The notes: a model not told the origin generated them from the letters alone. A stretch of 40,427 bases of DNA from Flavobacteriaceae bacterium UBA3478 (GCA_002381155.1 DFQX01000049.1:1-40427); one strand, 5' to 3'; positions 7,690 through 16,846 are shown, numbered from the stretch's first letter. A program made the numbers and translations.

Positions 7690-10182
7690 TCAAGGCGTAT
7701 TAATGTGTTCGCCGAGAAATAATGCATTCAAGAAGAACCGATTCATCCCGTAAGAGGTTCCTCTAAAATTCGGATTATCAGCAAACATAACCACTCTCCC
7801 TGAACCGACTGAACTTACTAAAATCGAGGCGGCTTTTGAGAGGTATTCATTACGATTCTTTTCAGAAATATACCCATCAATATGAGCGTTTTCTGTGTAT
7901 TTCGCTACCGTTGAATAGGCGTTCTCACTGGGTGATAACCATAGCGTATTGTTCTTGTAAAAAGCGAGTTCATCCGAAGAGTATCCAAAAGCAACCGGAT
8001 GTGTTCGATCGATTTTAGCTTTAATAAATACCCCTCCGAGAGATTCTCTACCGCGGTGTTCGCTGGCCTCAACATAAGGTAACTGAATCGTATCATCTTT
8101 TACCTTTTCGAGGGTAGTTTCATTAACTAGCTTAGCGTTAATCGCCCAAGAAGAGCCGGTACCAATGGTGATGAGTGTGTTTCCTTTTGAAACCCAATCT
8201 TTTAATCGTTGTTGAAATGACTCTGGGTAATTACCCGATACTAATACAAGTACGTTATACGGATCTAATGAGACTCTCGATAGATTGCGAACGGGGAGCT
8301 TGGTAATAGGCATGTCAATTCGAGTATCTAATAAATGCCAAATTTCACCGGCTTCATAAGATCGAGTTCCTGTTCCAATGACCATCGCAGCTTTAGGTTG
8401 TTTAAGAGGTCGCATAGAGCGGCTACCTAGATCAATACCTGAAGTGCTCCATCCGGTGGTTGCCGAATGTACTTTCAGATTGAGTCGAGAAGCTTCACGC
8501 GCCACAACCTTAGCTAGTGCTTCTTTAGATAGTTTTTGAAGCGATACTGGAATTACTAGTGATCCGTAACTAAAATTAACTTTACCCTTTTCTGTATTTA
8601 CCTCAAAAGGCTTAAAAGCTGCCATAGGCACAACTCCGTGCTTTTGAAGGGCATAGATAAACGCAGGGACATTATAATCTAATGCATCAACGATGTAAGC
8701 ATAGGCGCTGTCGTCTACCTCCGTCTCAATAAGTAAATCTGAAGAGCTTATCGGCTTTACCAAAGAAGGTGATTTTGAAACCCCTCGGTAATTCAACTGA
8801 TAAAAGTTAGCTAGCGACCATGCTGAGGCGTCGTAATAAACACTATCCCTGTATTTTTCGTAGGTCTCAAAGGCTGTTTGAACCATTCGATATTGGGGCT
8901 GTTTGGTAGGTACTACATAGTCACTACCCTCCTTGTAAACAGCAATCTTATGGTGTTCCATAAGCTCTAAAAATGCCTTTGCTTTGTTTCGATCTGGCTC
9001 AGAAAAACGATACGCTTTAACCGGGTCTTTGGCTGCTCTAGAGATTGCAGAGTCAAAAAACATTTTCTGATAAGCCCGCATCATTTGACGGTTGTCAACA
9101 GCAGCCTTTAGAGTAGTCATGCTCGATACGTATTGATTACGAATCGTAAACGGAAAAGTGATTTCACCAAATGCCGTAGTCTGTTTAAGTCCTCGCGAAC
9201 TTGCTTGTTCAAACAATAGACCTAGTCCTCCTTGTAAGTCAGGATAAGAAGAGCCATATCCTGGATAGGTGCCATCGAAGGCCTCTCGTGTAAAATAGAA
9301 AGATCCGATCGAATCTAAGGCCTTCGAAAAATAACTTCCATACAACTCGTTCAAGTCTTCGTAATTCTCTCGAGGCATGATAGGGTCAAGCGAGCCATTT
9401 GGCTTCATCGGCTCAAAAAAGTAAGTACTTTGAGATCCCATCTCGTGAAAATCAGTGACCACATTCGGATACCACTGATGATACCAATTGAGTTTACCTT
9501 GACTCTCTGGGTTTGCGGCCAACACCCAATCTCTGTTTAGGTCAAACCAGTAGTGATTGGTTCTTCCCCCAGGCCAATACTCATTATGTTCGGCATCTTG
9601 AGGGTCTGCCACGAGCGGCGAGCCTTTATACATGTTTGACCAATAGGTATGACGATCTCTTCCATCCGGATTAATAGTTGGATCTATAAAAATCACTGCA
9701 TGCTTGAGAAAATTAGCAACCTCAGTATTTGTTGAGGCAGTTAATGTGTAAGCAGAAAGTAATGCCGCCTCTGAGCTAGAAGGTTCATTACCGTGTACGT
9801 TATAGGCTAGGTTAATTATAAGCGGTAGGTCCTCGTCCGTACTCTCCTTGGATAGCGGATTTATCGATTTTAAATGTTCGGCTCTTATTTCGTCTAGCCT
9901 ACCCAAGTTTTCTTCACTAGAAACCACAAGCATAACCAGTCTGCGTCCTTCATGAGTTTTCCCATAATCGATAAGCTTAGCCCGAGAACTTTGCTCGGCT
10001 AACTTTTCTAAATAAGCAACGATAAGATCGTGTCTGGTGTGCTGATCTCCAATGCCATAACCTAAAAAAGATTCAGGAGATGAAATACCCGACTGATAAG
10101 GTTCAAATCGCTTCAGAAAATAATCCTGGGCTAGTGAAGTCTGGATAAGTAGAATAGATAAGAGTAATAAGACACGTTTCAT
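7690..10182 (-). CDS. M14 family zinc carboxypeptidase, secreted
   Basis: An 830-residue exported metallopeptidase with a Sec signal (residues 1-19, ending SLAQ). The M14 zinc ligands are visible as HGNE (His130, Glu133) and His246 in VTDFHEMGS. The substrate-binding INPDGRDRH is at about 170-178, and the catalytic Glu is probably Glu325 in LLFEQASSRG. The peptidase domain spans about 45-360. The long C-terminal half is probably a glutamine-amidotransferase-like fold (VLVLVSGNYPES, LITIGTGSSWA) that is common in Bacteroidota members of this family; I assign that from resemblance only. Eight bases separate it from the upstream membrane-protein gene, so it is likely the last gene of the 11954-7690 operon. 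Role: breakdown of external peptides. Confidence 0.92.
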   Translation of the reverse strand: MKRVLLLLSILLIQTSLAQDYFLKRFEPYQSGISSPESFLGYGIGDQHTRHDLIVAYLEKLAEQSSRAKLIDYGKTHEGRRLVMLVVSSEENLGRLDEIRAEHLKSINPLSKESTDEDLPLIINLAYNVHGNEPSSSEAALLSAYTLTASTNTEVANFLKHAVIFIDPTINPDGRDRHTYWSNMYKGSPLVADPQDAEHNEYWPGGRTNHYWFDLNRDWVLAANPESQGKLNWYHQWYPNVVTDFHEMGSQSTYFFEPMKPNGSLDPIMPRENYEDLNELYGSYFSKALDSIGSFYFTREAFDGTYPGYGSSYPDLQGGLGLLFEQASSRGLKQTTAFGEITFPFTIRNQYVSSMTTLKAAVDNRQMMRAYQKMFFDSAISRAAKDPVKAYRFSEPDRNKAKAFLELMEHHKIAVYKEGSDYVVPTKQPQYRMVQTAFETYEKYRDSVYYDASAWSLANFYQLNYRGVSKSPSLVKPISSSDLLIETEVDDSAYAYIVDALDYNVPAFIYALQKHGVVPMAAFKPFEVNTEKGKVNFSYGSLVIPVSLQKLSKEALAKVVAREASRLNLKVHSATTGWSTSGIDLGSRSMRPLKQPKAAMVIGTGTRSYEAGEIWHLLDTRIDMPITKLPVRNLSRVSLDPYNVLVLVSGNYPESFQQRLKDWVSKGNTLITIGTGSSWAINAKLVNETTLEKVKDDTIQLPYVEASEHRGRESLGGVFIKAKIDRTHPVAFGYSSDELAFYKNNTLWLSPSENAYSTVAKYTENAHIDGYISEKNRNEYLSKAASILVSSVGSGRVVMFADNPNFRGTSYGMNRFFLNALFLGEHINTP

Positions 10183-10190
10183 TAAAAAAC

Positions 10191-11069
10191 CTATTTAGTT
10201 GAGGTATTTAAGTAACTGTAATAAAGCCTAATAATCGCGTAACCAAAGAGACCACCAAGAATAATTAATAAGGCATTCATAACACCTTGGGCTCCGAAAG
10301 ATAAACGAAGAAGTATAGTAGAAATGACAAAGCCCGTATTTCTTAATAGCTTGAAATGGTTTGAAGTAAGTCCATAAGAAAGTAAAAGAATCAGTACGTC
10401 TGATAAAATTAGAAGTGTAAAGAAGTCTTGATAAAATATGGTGTTGAGATTATTATTCATTCCCTTAATCAGATGCTCATTATTGATTTCTAAATACACA
10501 AAATCAATAAGGTGAATTACACTAACTAGCAGAATAACAATAAGTAGGACAACTGCAATTGCCTTTTTAAAATAAGGAAAGGTCTCTTTCTCCTCAGTTA
10601 CGGTTTTGCTGGTTAGTTCAATAATTCTACGGTTAGTTTTATGAAACCAAACGATAATTAACATGAGTAACAACACACATCCTAAGTCGACCAAAAGATT
10701 AATAAGCACTGTATCCTTAAAACTTGCATTTGGAAAATCGATTAGGGTAACATCGTTAAAAACCTTTCGAATCAAAATGAGACAAATAATCTCAAACTGT
10801 TTAATTAGCGATGTGGTAAACGATCGTGGCAAATAATACACCAACAAGAAAATCTCATAAATTAAAATAAATGAGAATGGGGTATATATAGCGCTAATAG
10901 GGTTTTTTAGCAGTTCTCTGTCAAGTAACTCGAAGTCAAAAAATGAGTTGACTCCAATCAGCGCAGCGTGAATAATAAAACCAATTAACGAAAGAAAAAG
11001 CGTAATACGTTCTACCGTCTCACGGTTTTTCGAGGAGAAAATCACTGCAAAATAATCATGTACTTTCAT
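10191..11069 (-). CDS. six-helix integral membrane protein, unknown function
   Basis: A 292-residue, very hydrophobic protein with no recognised enzymatic motif. Predicted membrane segments lie at about 20-41, 60-80, 123-145, 170-192, 212-232 and 243-278. The first loop and the segment after helix 2 are rich in charged and aromatic residues, and Lys/Arg clusters follow helix 3 (HKTNRR). The arrangement is loosely channel- or transporter-like, but no family signature supports naming it. It sits 8 bases upstream of the M14 gene and 61 bases downstream of the small exported protein, on the same strand. Confidence 0.75.
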   Translation of the reverse strand: MKVHDYFAVIFSSKNRETVERITLFLSLIGFIIHAALIGVNSFFDFELLDRELLKNPISAIYTPFSFILIYEIFLLVYYLPRSFTTSLIKQFEIICLILIRKVFNDVTLIDFPNASFKDTVLINLLVDLGCVLLLMLIIVWFHKTNRRIIELTSKTVTEEKETFPYFKKAIAVVLLIVILLVSVIHLIDFVYLEINNEHLIKGMNNNLNTIFYQDFFTLLILSDVLILLLSYGLTSNHFKLLRNTGFVISTILLRLSFGAQGVMNALLIILGGLFGYAIIRLYYSYLNTSTK

Positions 11070-11130
11070 CTAGTTAAGGTACTCGATTATTTTAATTAAT
11101 TGATAATCAGTTTTATGTAGCGAACGAAAA

Positions 11131-11529
11131 CTACTTTTTCTTAGAGGCTTTGAAGATCTTCCCGATTCCAAAAGCGAGATTCCATGGCTGATTCGCAGAA
11201 TCGTAAAATCCCAAGAAGGTTAACTTCAGTCCAGAATTTTTGTTTTGCCAAAAAACACCAGCTCCATTGGCAGGGGCAACCTTCCAACTTTCTTCATTCT
11301 TAAACTTCAAAGAAGGAGTAAAAACAATACCTGATTTACTGTTCGGAGAATCAAACAAATAGAGTGTCGGCCCTCCTATATTTAAGTAAAAGGATTGCTC
11401 TTCATCTATCATAAGATTCACCTGACCTGTGGGCATAAATTCAAAAGATGTTTGAGCCTGCACCTGAAAGGATAGCGCAAAAAAACCTAGACTAACTAAT
11501 GCGCGATAAAATGTCTTTGATTTTCTCAT
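11131..11529 (-). CDS. small exported beta-rich protein, unknown
   Basis: A 132-residue protein with a Sec signal peptide (about 1-26, ending VQAQ). The mature part alternates hydrophobic and polar residues with many aromatics and glycines (SFYLNIGGPTLYLF, LKLTFLGFYD), which suggests a small beta-barrel or periplasmic beta-sandwich. The C-terminus is a Lys-rich tail (KASKKK), not the terminal aromatic typical of barrel proteins. Its start overlaps the stop of the DUF6526 gene by 4 bases (ATGA-type), so the two are coupled. I do not recognise the family. Confidence 0.7.
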   Translation of the reverse strand: MRKSKTFYRALVSLGFFALSFQVQAQTSFEFMPTGQVNLMIDEEQSFYLNIGGPTLYLFDSPNSKSGIVFTPSLKFKNEESWKVAPANGAGVFWQNKNSGLKLTFLGFYDSANQPWNLAFGIGKIFKASKKK

Positions 11530-11954
11530 ACTCTATGATAATCCCCTTTCCAATTTTTAATTTGGGCCTTGATTTCTTTCGCAGAAAGCTGCTCTTTAAT
11601 AGCTCGATCTAGAAGCTCTAAATATTCCTCATCTGAAGCAAATCGAAGGGCGATTATCTGAGAAAATCTCAGTTCTGTGGGTAATGGTTCACCTGTCAAT
11701 ATGAAATATCTCAAGCGTTCTTCGGCTCTGATCGCTCTATCTTGCGCCTTGAGTGCGAAGGTTCTGGTGAACCACATAAATAGAATGAAGATCGGGAACA
11801 ACACGAGTAACAAAGTAGCGATGTAAAAATTATCCTCTGATGAAAAGATGAGATGACTCAATGTACCTCCCGCAAAAAGAAGTATGAGAACGAAAAGTGC
11901 CCCGTGAAATCCAGGAACCATTCGCGTGTGATTTTTAAAATTCTGTTCTTTCAT
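11526..11954 (-). CDS. DUF6526 family membrane protein
   Basis: A 142-residue protein with the sequence character of the DUF6526 family of Bacteroidota: the N-terminal HTRMVPGFH, two membrane segments (about 17-35 and 43-62), then a soluble helical tail with QDRAIRAEERLRYF, GEPLP and LRFASDEEYLELLDRA. Function is unknown; the tail presumably lies in the cytoplasm. It is the first gene of the minus-strand group ending with the M14 peptidase and overlaps the next gene by 4 bases. Family naming is from recognition of these motifs, not a search. Confidence 0.8.
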   Translation of the reverse strand: MKEQNFKNHTRMVPGFHGALFVLILLFAGGTLSHLIFSSEDNFYIATLLLVLFPIFILFMWFTRTFALKAQDRAIRAEERLRYFILTGEPLPTELRFSQIIALRFASDEEYLELLDRAIKEQLSAKEIKAQIKNWKGDYHRV

Positions 11955-12018
11955 GCGAATTCTTTTGAAAAGGTGAATTTAAGCATTAAGATTGATTAGC
12001 TCCTTATCAAATCTTTTT

Positions 12019-12026
12019 CATCTTTG
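12019..12026 (+). promoter_or_regulatory. candidate -7 box for the MFS gene
   Basis: CATCTTTG at 12019-12026 is one base off TAnnTTTG. TTAG (11996-11999), 19 bases upstream, is one base off TTTG. The predicted start of transcription lies near 12033, about 24 bases before the ATG at 12057. This position argues against the longer TTG-initiated frame, whose start codon (12024) lies inside the box. Confidence 0.4.
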
Positions 12027-12056
12027 CGGCAGTCAATCAATGACTGTTTTTTTTCG

Positions 12057-13214
12057 ATGAGCTCACTGGGTCTTATTTTAAGTAATCGTCGGTATTGGGC
12101 GCCTGCCTATGCCTTTATGTGCCTCAATTTGATTTATGGAACTTGGGCTATCTATATTCCGACCATCAAGGAGGCCATTAGAATTAACAAGTCTGAATTG
12201 GGAATTGCCATTTTTGCAATGGCTCTCGGTAACTTCTTTATTCTAACGTTAGCTCCAAAGATCAATGATGTTCTCGGGTGCGGAAGGTCTACAAAACTAG
12301 GTTTGCTCGCGCTCTGCGTTTTCGGTGTTGGCCCATATCTAGCTGATAGTTATATCTCTCTGTGTGTTACGCTATTCTTGGTGGGTGCAGCCCAAGGCTT
12401 CCTCGATGTGTCGATGAATGCCACGGTTTCTCAAATTGAAAAAGACGACAAAGTAACTTTAATGGCCGCGATGCATGGCTTTTTTAGTTTAGGCGGAGTG
12501 GCAGCGGGTCTAGGAACCTTTTTGATTCCTATTTTGAATGCACCCGTGGTACACAGCTTACTCATTGTCCTACTTATTGCGATACCCAACTACTCGTTAA
12601 GTAAACAATACGAATCGGTGACTGCACCAATTGCCAAAGGAAGCAAGAGACCATCAAACGCATTAAGACCTCTAATTATATTAGGGTTAATATCGTTAGT
12701 AGCTATGGGAAGTGAAGGGGCTATTGTCGACTGGAGCGGATTATACCTTGAAGAGATTGTAAAAGTAAATACCGCATGGATCGGGGCAGGATTTCTAGTG
12801 TTCTCCATCACGATGACTCTCGGGAGATTCTTGGGAGACGGGCTTAGCACCCGACTAGGCTCAGAAAAAGTCTTAATTCTAGGGATACTCACTTCTGTTA
12901 TCGGATACCTCGGCGTATTAACTGCCGATTCAACCTTTAGCGTTATTGGGTTTGCCATTATAGGAGCAGGCTTTTCAGTATTAGTCCCCGAACTATTTCG
13001 AATGGCGGGTAAGCAAGACCAAATCCCTTCGAGCAAGGCCATCGCTATTGTAGCAGGATTCGGATATTCGGGATTTCTTACAGGGCCAGTAATTTTAGGG
13101 ATAACTGCCGAAACCTATGGTCTGACCACCAGTTATTATGGCCTAACCTCAGCTGCCCTTATCATCGGCTTACTCTCTATTTATCTTTCTATCAAAAAGA
13201 GAAGAAGTAATTAG
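12057..13214 (+). CDS. MFS transporter (YbjJ-like)
   Basis: Major facilitator superfamily permease of 385 residues with about 12 hydrophobic segments and a charged central loop (SVTAPIAKGSKRPS). The segment DVSMNATVSQIE followed by MAAMHGFFSLGGVAAG, and DGLSTRLGSEKVL in the second half, resemble the YbjJ/FucP-like MFS branch. The substrate is unknown. I chose the ATG at 12057 over a TTG at 12024 because the latter overlaps a promoter-like box and adds a Cys/Phe stretch not expected before helix 1. It is divergent from the DUF6526 operon across about 100 bases. A weak dyad (TAGGG/CCCTA) at about 13224-13240 follows the stop. Confidence 0.9.
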   Translation: MSSLGLILSNRRYWAPAYAFMCLNLIYGTWAIYIPTIKEAIRINKSELGIAIFAMALGNFFILTLAPKINDVLGCGRSTKLGLLALCVFGVGPYLADSYISLCVTLFLVGAAQGFLDVSMNATVSQIEKDDKVTLMAAMHGFFSLGGVAAGLGTFLIPILNAPVVHSLLIVLLIAIPNYSLSKQYESVTAPIAKGSKRPSNALRPLIILGLISLVAMGSEGAIVDWSGLYLEEIVKVNTAWIGAGFLVFSITMTLGRFLGDGLSTRLGSEKVLILGILTSVIGYLGVLTADSTFSVIGFAIIGAGFSVLVPELFRMAGKQDQIPSSKAIAIVAGFGYSGFLTGPVILGITAETYGLTTSYYGLTSAALIIGLLSIYLSIKKRRSN

Positions 13215-13262
13215 GGTCGATAGGGAACAATCCCTAAATTCATTCGGTTAATTTCTCATTAT

Positions 13263-16200
13263 ATGAAGCATTTCATCTATGCCCTGTCGTTGCTTGCAGT
13301 AACCTCAAGCTTCTCACAATCCATTGAAAAACAGTTAGACGCCACAGTTTTCAGAAACATCGGGCCCTTTCGAGGGGGAAGAGCGAACGGAGTCTCAGGA
13401 GTAAAAGGTGATCCGCTTACCTATTATATGGCTACCACGGGAGGTGGTATTTGGAAAACTACCGACGCCGGTCATCGCTGGGAAAACATTTCTGATGGAT
13501 ACTTTTCAGTCGGTGCCACCTCAGCCATCATCACTTCTGAATCAAATCCCAATATTATCTATGCGGGAACTGGTGAGCACGCTCCTCGAGGAGTAATGAC
13601 GAGTTACGGAAATGGAGTTTACAAATCAAATGACGTCGGTAATACTTGGAGTCATCTTGGGCTAGAGGCCACTGAAAACATATCTAGAATTGTAGTTCAT
13701 CCGACCAATCCTGATATTGTATTTGTAGCAACACAAGGTGCCCTTTACCGACCCAATAAAGAACGCGGAATTTATAAAAGTATCGACGGTGGTAAGTCGT
13801 GGAAGTTGGTGTTGCATGTAGATCAAAACACCGGAGCGAGCGACCTGTCTTTAGACATGAACAACCCTATGGTGCTTTATGCTTCGATGTGGGATTATCA
13901 GCGTTCACCCTGGGAGATCAGATCGGGAGGCCCTGGCAGCGGTCTATATAAATCTATCGACGGAGGTGAGACTTGGGAACGACTCGAAAACGGTCTTCCT
14001 ACAGCCTTAGGTAAGATGTCTATAGCCGTCTCTAGAGCTGATTCAAACTGGGTTTATAGCCTTATCGAAAGTGATTCAAACAAGGAGCTTGGAGGTCTAT
14101 TCTTATCTAAAAATGCAGGAGAGTCTTGGTCTCGAGTAAGCGATGATCACCGCCTCATTCAAAGGGCATGGTACTATATCGAAGTCTTTCCAGACCCAAA
14201 AAATAAGGAAGCAGTAACCGTATTAAGTGCTCCGCACCTCTACTCTACAGATGCAGGTAAGAGCTTCAAAGTCATTGACGGATACCACGGAGATTATCAC
14301 GACATGTGGATTAACCCCGATAATCCAAAGAACCGAGCCATCGCAGACGACGGAGGAGTATCTATAACCTTTGATGATGGTGAAAACTGGACTCGCCAGG
14401 ACAATATGCCTACCGCACAACTCTATCGAGTTTCTGCAGATAATCTATGGCCGTATAACCTGTATGCCGGACAGCAAGACAATACATCGCTTCGAATTTC
14501 AACGATTGCTGTGGGCATGGACGGTATTAGTGAACGTCACTGGCAGTATGCGGCAGGTGGAGAAAGCGCCTTTGTAGCCTTTGATCCGAATAACCCTCAA
14601 AAAACAATGGGGGGCAGCTATCTCGGCTCCATCGACATTACTGACATGACCAGTCTTGCTAGCACAAACATTATAAACGAGCCCAGACAATACCTTGGCC
14701 TAGCTGCAAGAGACATGAAATATCTATTCAACTGGAATGCTCCTATCATTCGTTCTATTCATGAAGAAAACACCTATTACCATGGAGCGCAATATGTTTT
14801 AAAAACCATAGATGAAGGTCAGAACTGGACGGTAATTTCCCCAGACCTTACCAGAGATCAAGATGCAAAACAGGGTAAAGGAGGACTTCCTTATACCAAT
14901 GAAGCCGTAGGGGCAGAAAATTATGGTACACTAACCTACCTGACAGAATCCAATCAACCCGGTACACTTTACACCGCGAGTGACGACGGGTTAATCCATC
15001 GTACTATCGACGGGGGAGCGACTTGGACCAATATCACTCCTAAGAAACTTCAAGAGACCTTAATTAATTCCATCGAAGTGTCTCCACATGATAATAACAC
15101 CCTGTTTATCGCAACTACTAGATATAAATTCGGAGATTACCAACCCGGTTTATACAAAACTGAAAACGGAGGGAAGTCATGGGAAGCCATCAACGAAGGA
15201 ATCCCTTACGGAGCGTATACCCGAGTAATACGTCAAGATTCAGAGGTGCCCAATTTACTCTATGCAGGTACTGAATTAGGGTTATACATCTCAACAGACT
15301 CTGGCGCACATTGGGAAAAATATATGCGTAACCTTCCCGTAGTGCCAATTACCGATCTTCTCATTAAAGGAAATGATTTAGTGGTTGCTACCCAAGGAAG
15401 ATCGTTCTGGGTTTTAGATGACCTAAATGTGATCAGATCTTACGCTAGTGGCGGTGTTCAACCGCTATATCCGCCCAAAACAGCGATCCTTGGGCACTGG
15501 TATAGTAGCATGAATAGCAGCGATCCGAGTGGTACAGATGACTTTGAAGGAGTGAATCCGGCGAGTGGAGCCACCATTTACTATCACTTACCGGCGCTTT
15601 CAGAAGATGAGGAGGTCGCCCTAACCCTTTATGACACAGAAGGTCAAATGATCAGAAGGTTTAGTTCTGTAGAAGACCCCAAATATGTTTCATATGAAGG
15701 ATATCCTTCAGCCGAACCTACTCTTACTAAAAAAGAAGGTCTCAATCGATTTGTTTGGGACTTAAGGCACCCTAACTTTGAAGGCGTGCCAGAAGTTTAT
15801 ATCGAGGCTAGTTTCAGAGGGCACAAAGTGAGCCCAGGACAATACCAAATTGAACTTAAATTCAAAGACCAAGTAGTTAGACAGCCTTTAGAAGTCGTTG
15901 CAAGTCCCCTCTCAAAAACGACCAAAGAACAGTGGGGAATCTATGATTCTTTCATGAAGGCTGCCGAAGCTAACTATAACGAAATGACCCGTCAAACGAA
16001 TCGACTTCACAGCCTCTCAAAACAGCTAGAAAAACTCATCAGCGATAATTTGACCGGAGAACTAAAGAAGCAAGCTGAGGCTTTACAAAAAGAACTGAAT
16101 GATTGGGATGCTAAAATGGTTCAACGACTGAGCAAGGCTTACGATGATGTAGAAAACTATGAGAATGGTTTTACGGCTAATTATATCCGTGCATTCAATG

Positions 16201-16373
16201 AAGCAGATTCTTCAGAGCCACGAGTAACTGAAGGCACCAAACGAGTCATTGAAGAACTCAATAAGGAGTGGTCTTTATTAAAAGCCGAAGGTGATCGATT
16301 AGAATCAGAAGCCATCCCGAACCTAAACAAACTACTTTTTGAAGCAGGAATTGGAGCTCTGAATAGCAAGTAA
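13263..16373 (+). CDS. secreted BNR/Asp-box (sortilin/VPS10-like) propeller protein
   Basis: A 1036-residue exported protein (signal about 1-18, ending SFS). At least ten Asp-box motifs of the S/TxDxGxxW type run through residues about 50-680, for example TTDAGHRWENI, SIDGGKSWKLV, SIDGGETWERL, TFDDGENWTRQ, TIDGGATWTNI, TENGGKSWEAI, STDSGAHWEKY. These mark one or two multi-bladed beta-propellers of the WD40/YVTN/BNR superfamily, often annotated as sortilin or photosystem-II-assembly-factor-like. A beta-sandwich region follows (about 750-870, including LRHPNFEG), then a helical C-terminus (about 890-1030) rich in Lys/Glu. No sialidase catalytic set is evident. Function is unknown; surface binding or a hydrolase with an unrecognised active site are both possible. 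Confidence 0.88.
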   Translation: MKHFIYALSLLAVTSSFSQSIEKQLDATVFRNIGPFRGGRANGVSGVKGDPLTYYMATTGGGIWKTTDAGHRWENISDGYFSVGATSAIITSESNPNIIYAGTGEHAPRGVMTSYGNGVYKSNDVGNTWSHLGLEATENISRIVVHPTNPDIVFVATQGALYRPNKERGIYKSIDGGKSWKLVLHVDQNTGASDLSLDMNNPMVLYASMWDYQRSPWEIRSGGPGSGLYKSIDGGETWERLENGLPTALGKMSIAVSRADSNWVYSLIESDSNKELGGLFLSKNAGESWSRVSDDHRLIQRAWYYIEVFPDPKNKEAVTVLSAPHLYSTDAGKSFKVIDGYHGDYHDMWINPDNPKNRAIADDGGVSITFDDGENWTRQDNMPTAQLYRVSADNLWPYNLYAGQQDNTSLRISTIAVGMDGISERHWQYAAGGESAFVAFDPNNPQKTMGGSYLGSIDITDMTSLASTNIINEPRQYLGLAARDMKYLFNWNAPIIRSIHEENTYYHGAQYVLKTIDEGQNWTVISPDLTRDQDAKQGKGGLPYTNEAVGAENYGTLTYLTESNQPGTLYTASDDGLIHRTIDGGATWTNITPKKLQETLINSIEVSPHDNNTLFIATTRYKFGDYQPGLYKTENGGKSWEAINEGIPYGAYTRVIRQDSEVPNLLYAGTELGLYISTDSGAHWEKYMRNLPVVPITDLLIKGNDLVVATQGRSFWVLDDLNVIRSYASGGVQPLYPPKTAILGHWYSSMNSSDPSGTDDFEGVNPASGATIYYHLPALSEDEEVALTLYDTEGQMIRRFSSVEDPKYVSYEGYPSAEPTLTKKEGLNRFVWDLRHPNFEGVPEVYIEASFRGHKVSPGQYQIELKFKDQVVRQPLEVVASPLSKTTKEQWGIYDSFMKAAEANYNEMTRQTNRLHSLSKQLEKLISDNLTGELKKQAEALQKELNDWDAKMVQRLSKAYDDVENYENGFTANYIRAFNEADSSEPRVTEGTKRVIEELNKEWSLLKAEGDRLESEAIPNLNKLLFEAGIGALNSK

Positions 16374-16405
16374 CCTAAGTAACAGAAAAGGGGTAATCAA
16401 AGGTC

Positions 16406-16413
16406 TATCTTTG
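16406..16413 (+). promoter_or_regulatory. -7 promoter box of the thioredoxin gene
   Basis: TATCTTTG is a perfect match to the Bacteroidota -7 consensus TAnnTTTG. It lies 15 bases before the thioredoxin ATG in the 55-base gap after the BNR gene. No TTTG is found 19 bases upstream, so the -33 element is weak or absent. Confidence 0.5.
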
Positions 16414-16428
16414 TAAAAAAATAAGCAT

Positions 16429-16779
16429 ATGCCTACTGTAAAATTAACGACACAGAAATTCAAAGAAGACATCTTTGATTATACCGCTGAAAAAGATTGG
16501 AACTATAAAGGTGATAAACCAGCCATTATTGACTTTTACGCCGATTGGTGTGGTCCATGCAAGATGGTCGCTCCAATTCTTGAAGAATTAAGTAATGAGA
16601 ACCCTGATGTCATTATCTATAAGGTAGATACAGAGGTTGAACAAGAGCTATCTGCAGTATTTCAAATTAGAAGTATTCCTAGCATCTTATTCATCCCCAA
16701 AGATCGCCAACCCATGATGCAGGCAGGAGCACGACCTAAAAATGCGCTGCAAGAGATCATCGACAAAGAACTCGTATAA
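16429..16779 (+). CDS. trxA: thioredoxin
   Basis: A 116-residue thioredoxin without a signal peptide, so probably the cytoplasmic disulfide reductant. The active site YADWCGPCK has Cys41 and Cys44, and the cis-proline loop is IRSIP (Pro84). The fold order is complete, with the buried Asp in IDFYAD and the C-terminal helix. The N-terminus is about ten residues longer than E. coli TrxA, with a charged stretch (AEKDWNYKGDKP) before the first core strand. It is flanked by its own -7 box and an intrinsic terminator, so it is likely transcribed alone. Confidence 0.95.
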   Translation: MPTVKLTTQKFKEDIFDYTAEKDWNYKGDKPAIIDFYADWCGPCKMVAPILEELSNENPDVIIYKVDTEVEQELSAVFQIRSIPSILFIPKDRQPMMQAGARPKNALQEIIDKELV

Positions 16780-16802
16780 CGAGAATTAAAGATTCATACG
16801 TG

Positions 16803-16829
16803 AAAGCCACTCCATGAGTGGCTTTTTTT
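16803..16829 (+). terminator. intrinsic terminator of the thioredoxin gene
   Basis: AAAGCCACT (16803-16811) and AGTGGCTTT (16817-16825) form a perfect 9-bp stem with a 5-base loop. The run of seven T at 16823-16829 forms the end of the 3' arm and continues past it. It begins 24 bases after the thioredoxin stop. The loop contains an ATG (16814) that opens a longer frame for the next gene; this makes that upstream start very unlikely. Confidence 0.9.
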
Positions 16830-16846
16830 ATCTTAGAACAAAAAAG

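Noticed and set aside
12590..13042. 150-codon minus-strand frame inside the MFS transporter gene
   Set aside because: It lies wholly antisense to a well-supported membrane protein gene and its product is Pro/Ser/Thr-rich with no domain; typical shadow of a hydrophobic coding sequence.
13215..13262. Terminator between the MFS and BNR genes
   Set aside because: The TAGGG/CCCTA dyad has only five pairs, alternative pairings compete, and there is no T-run.
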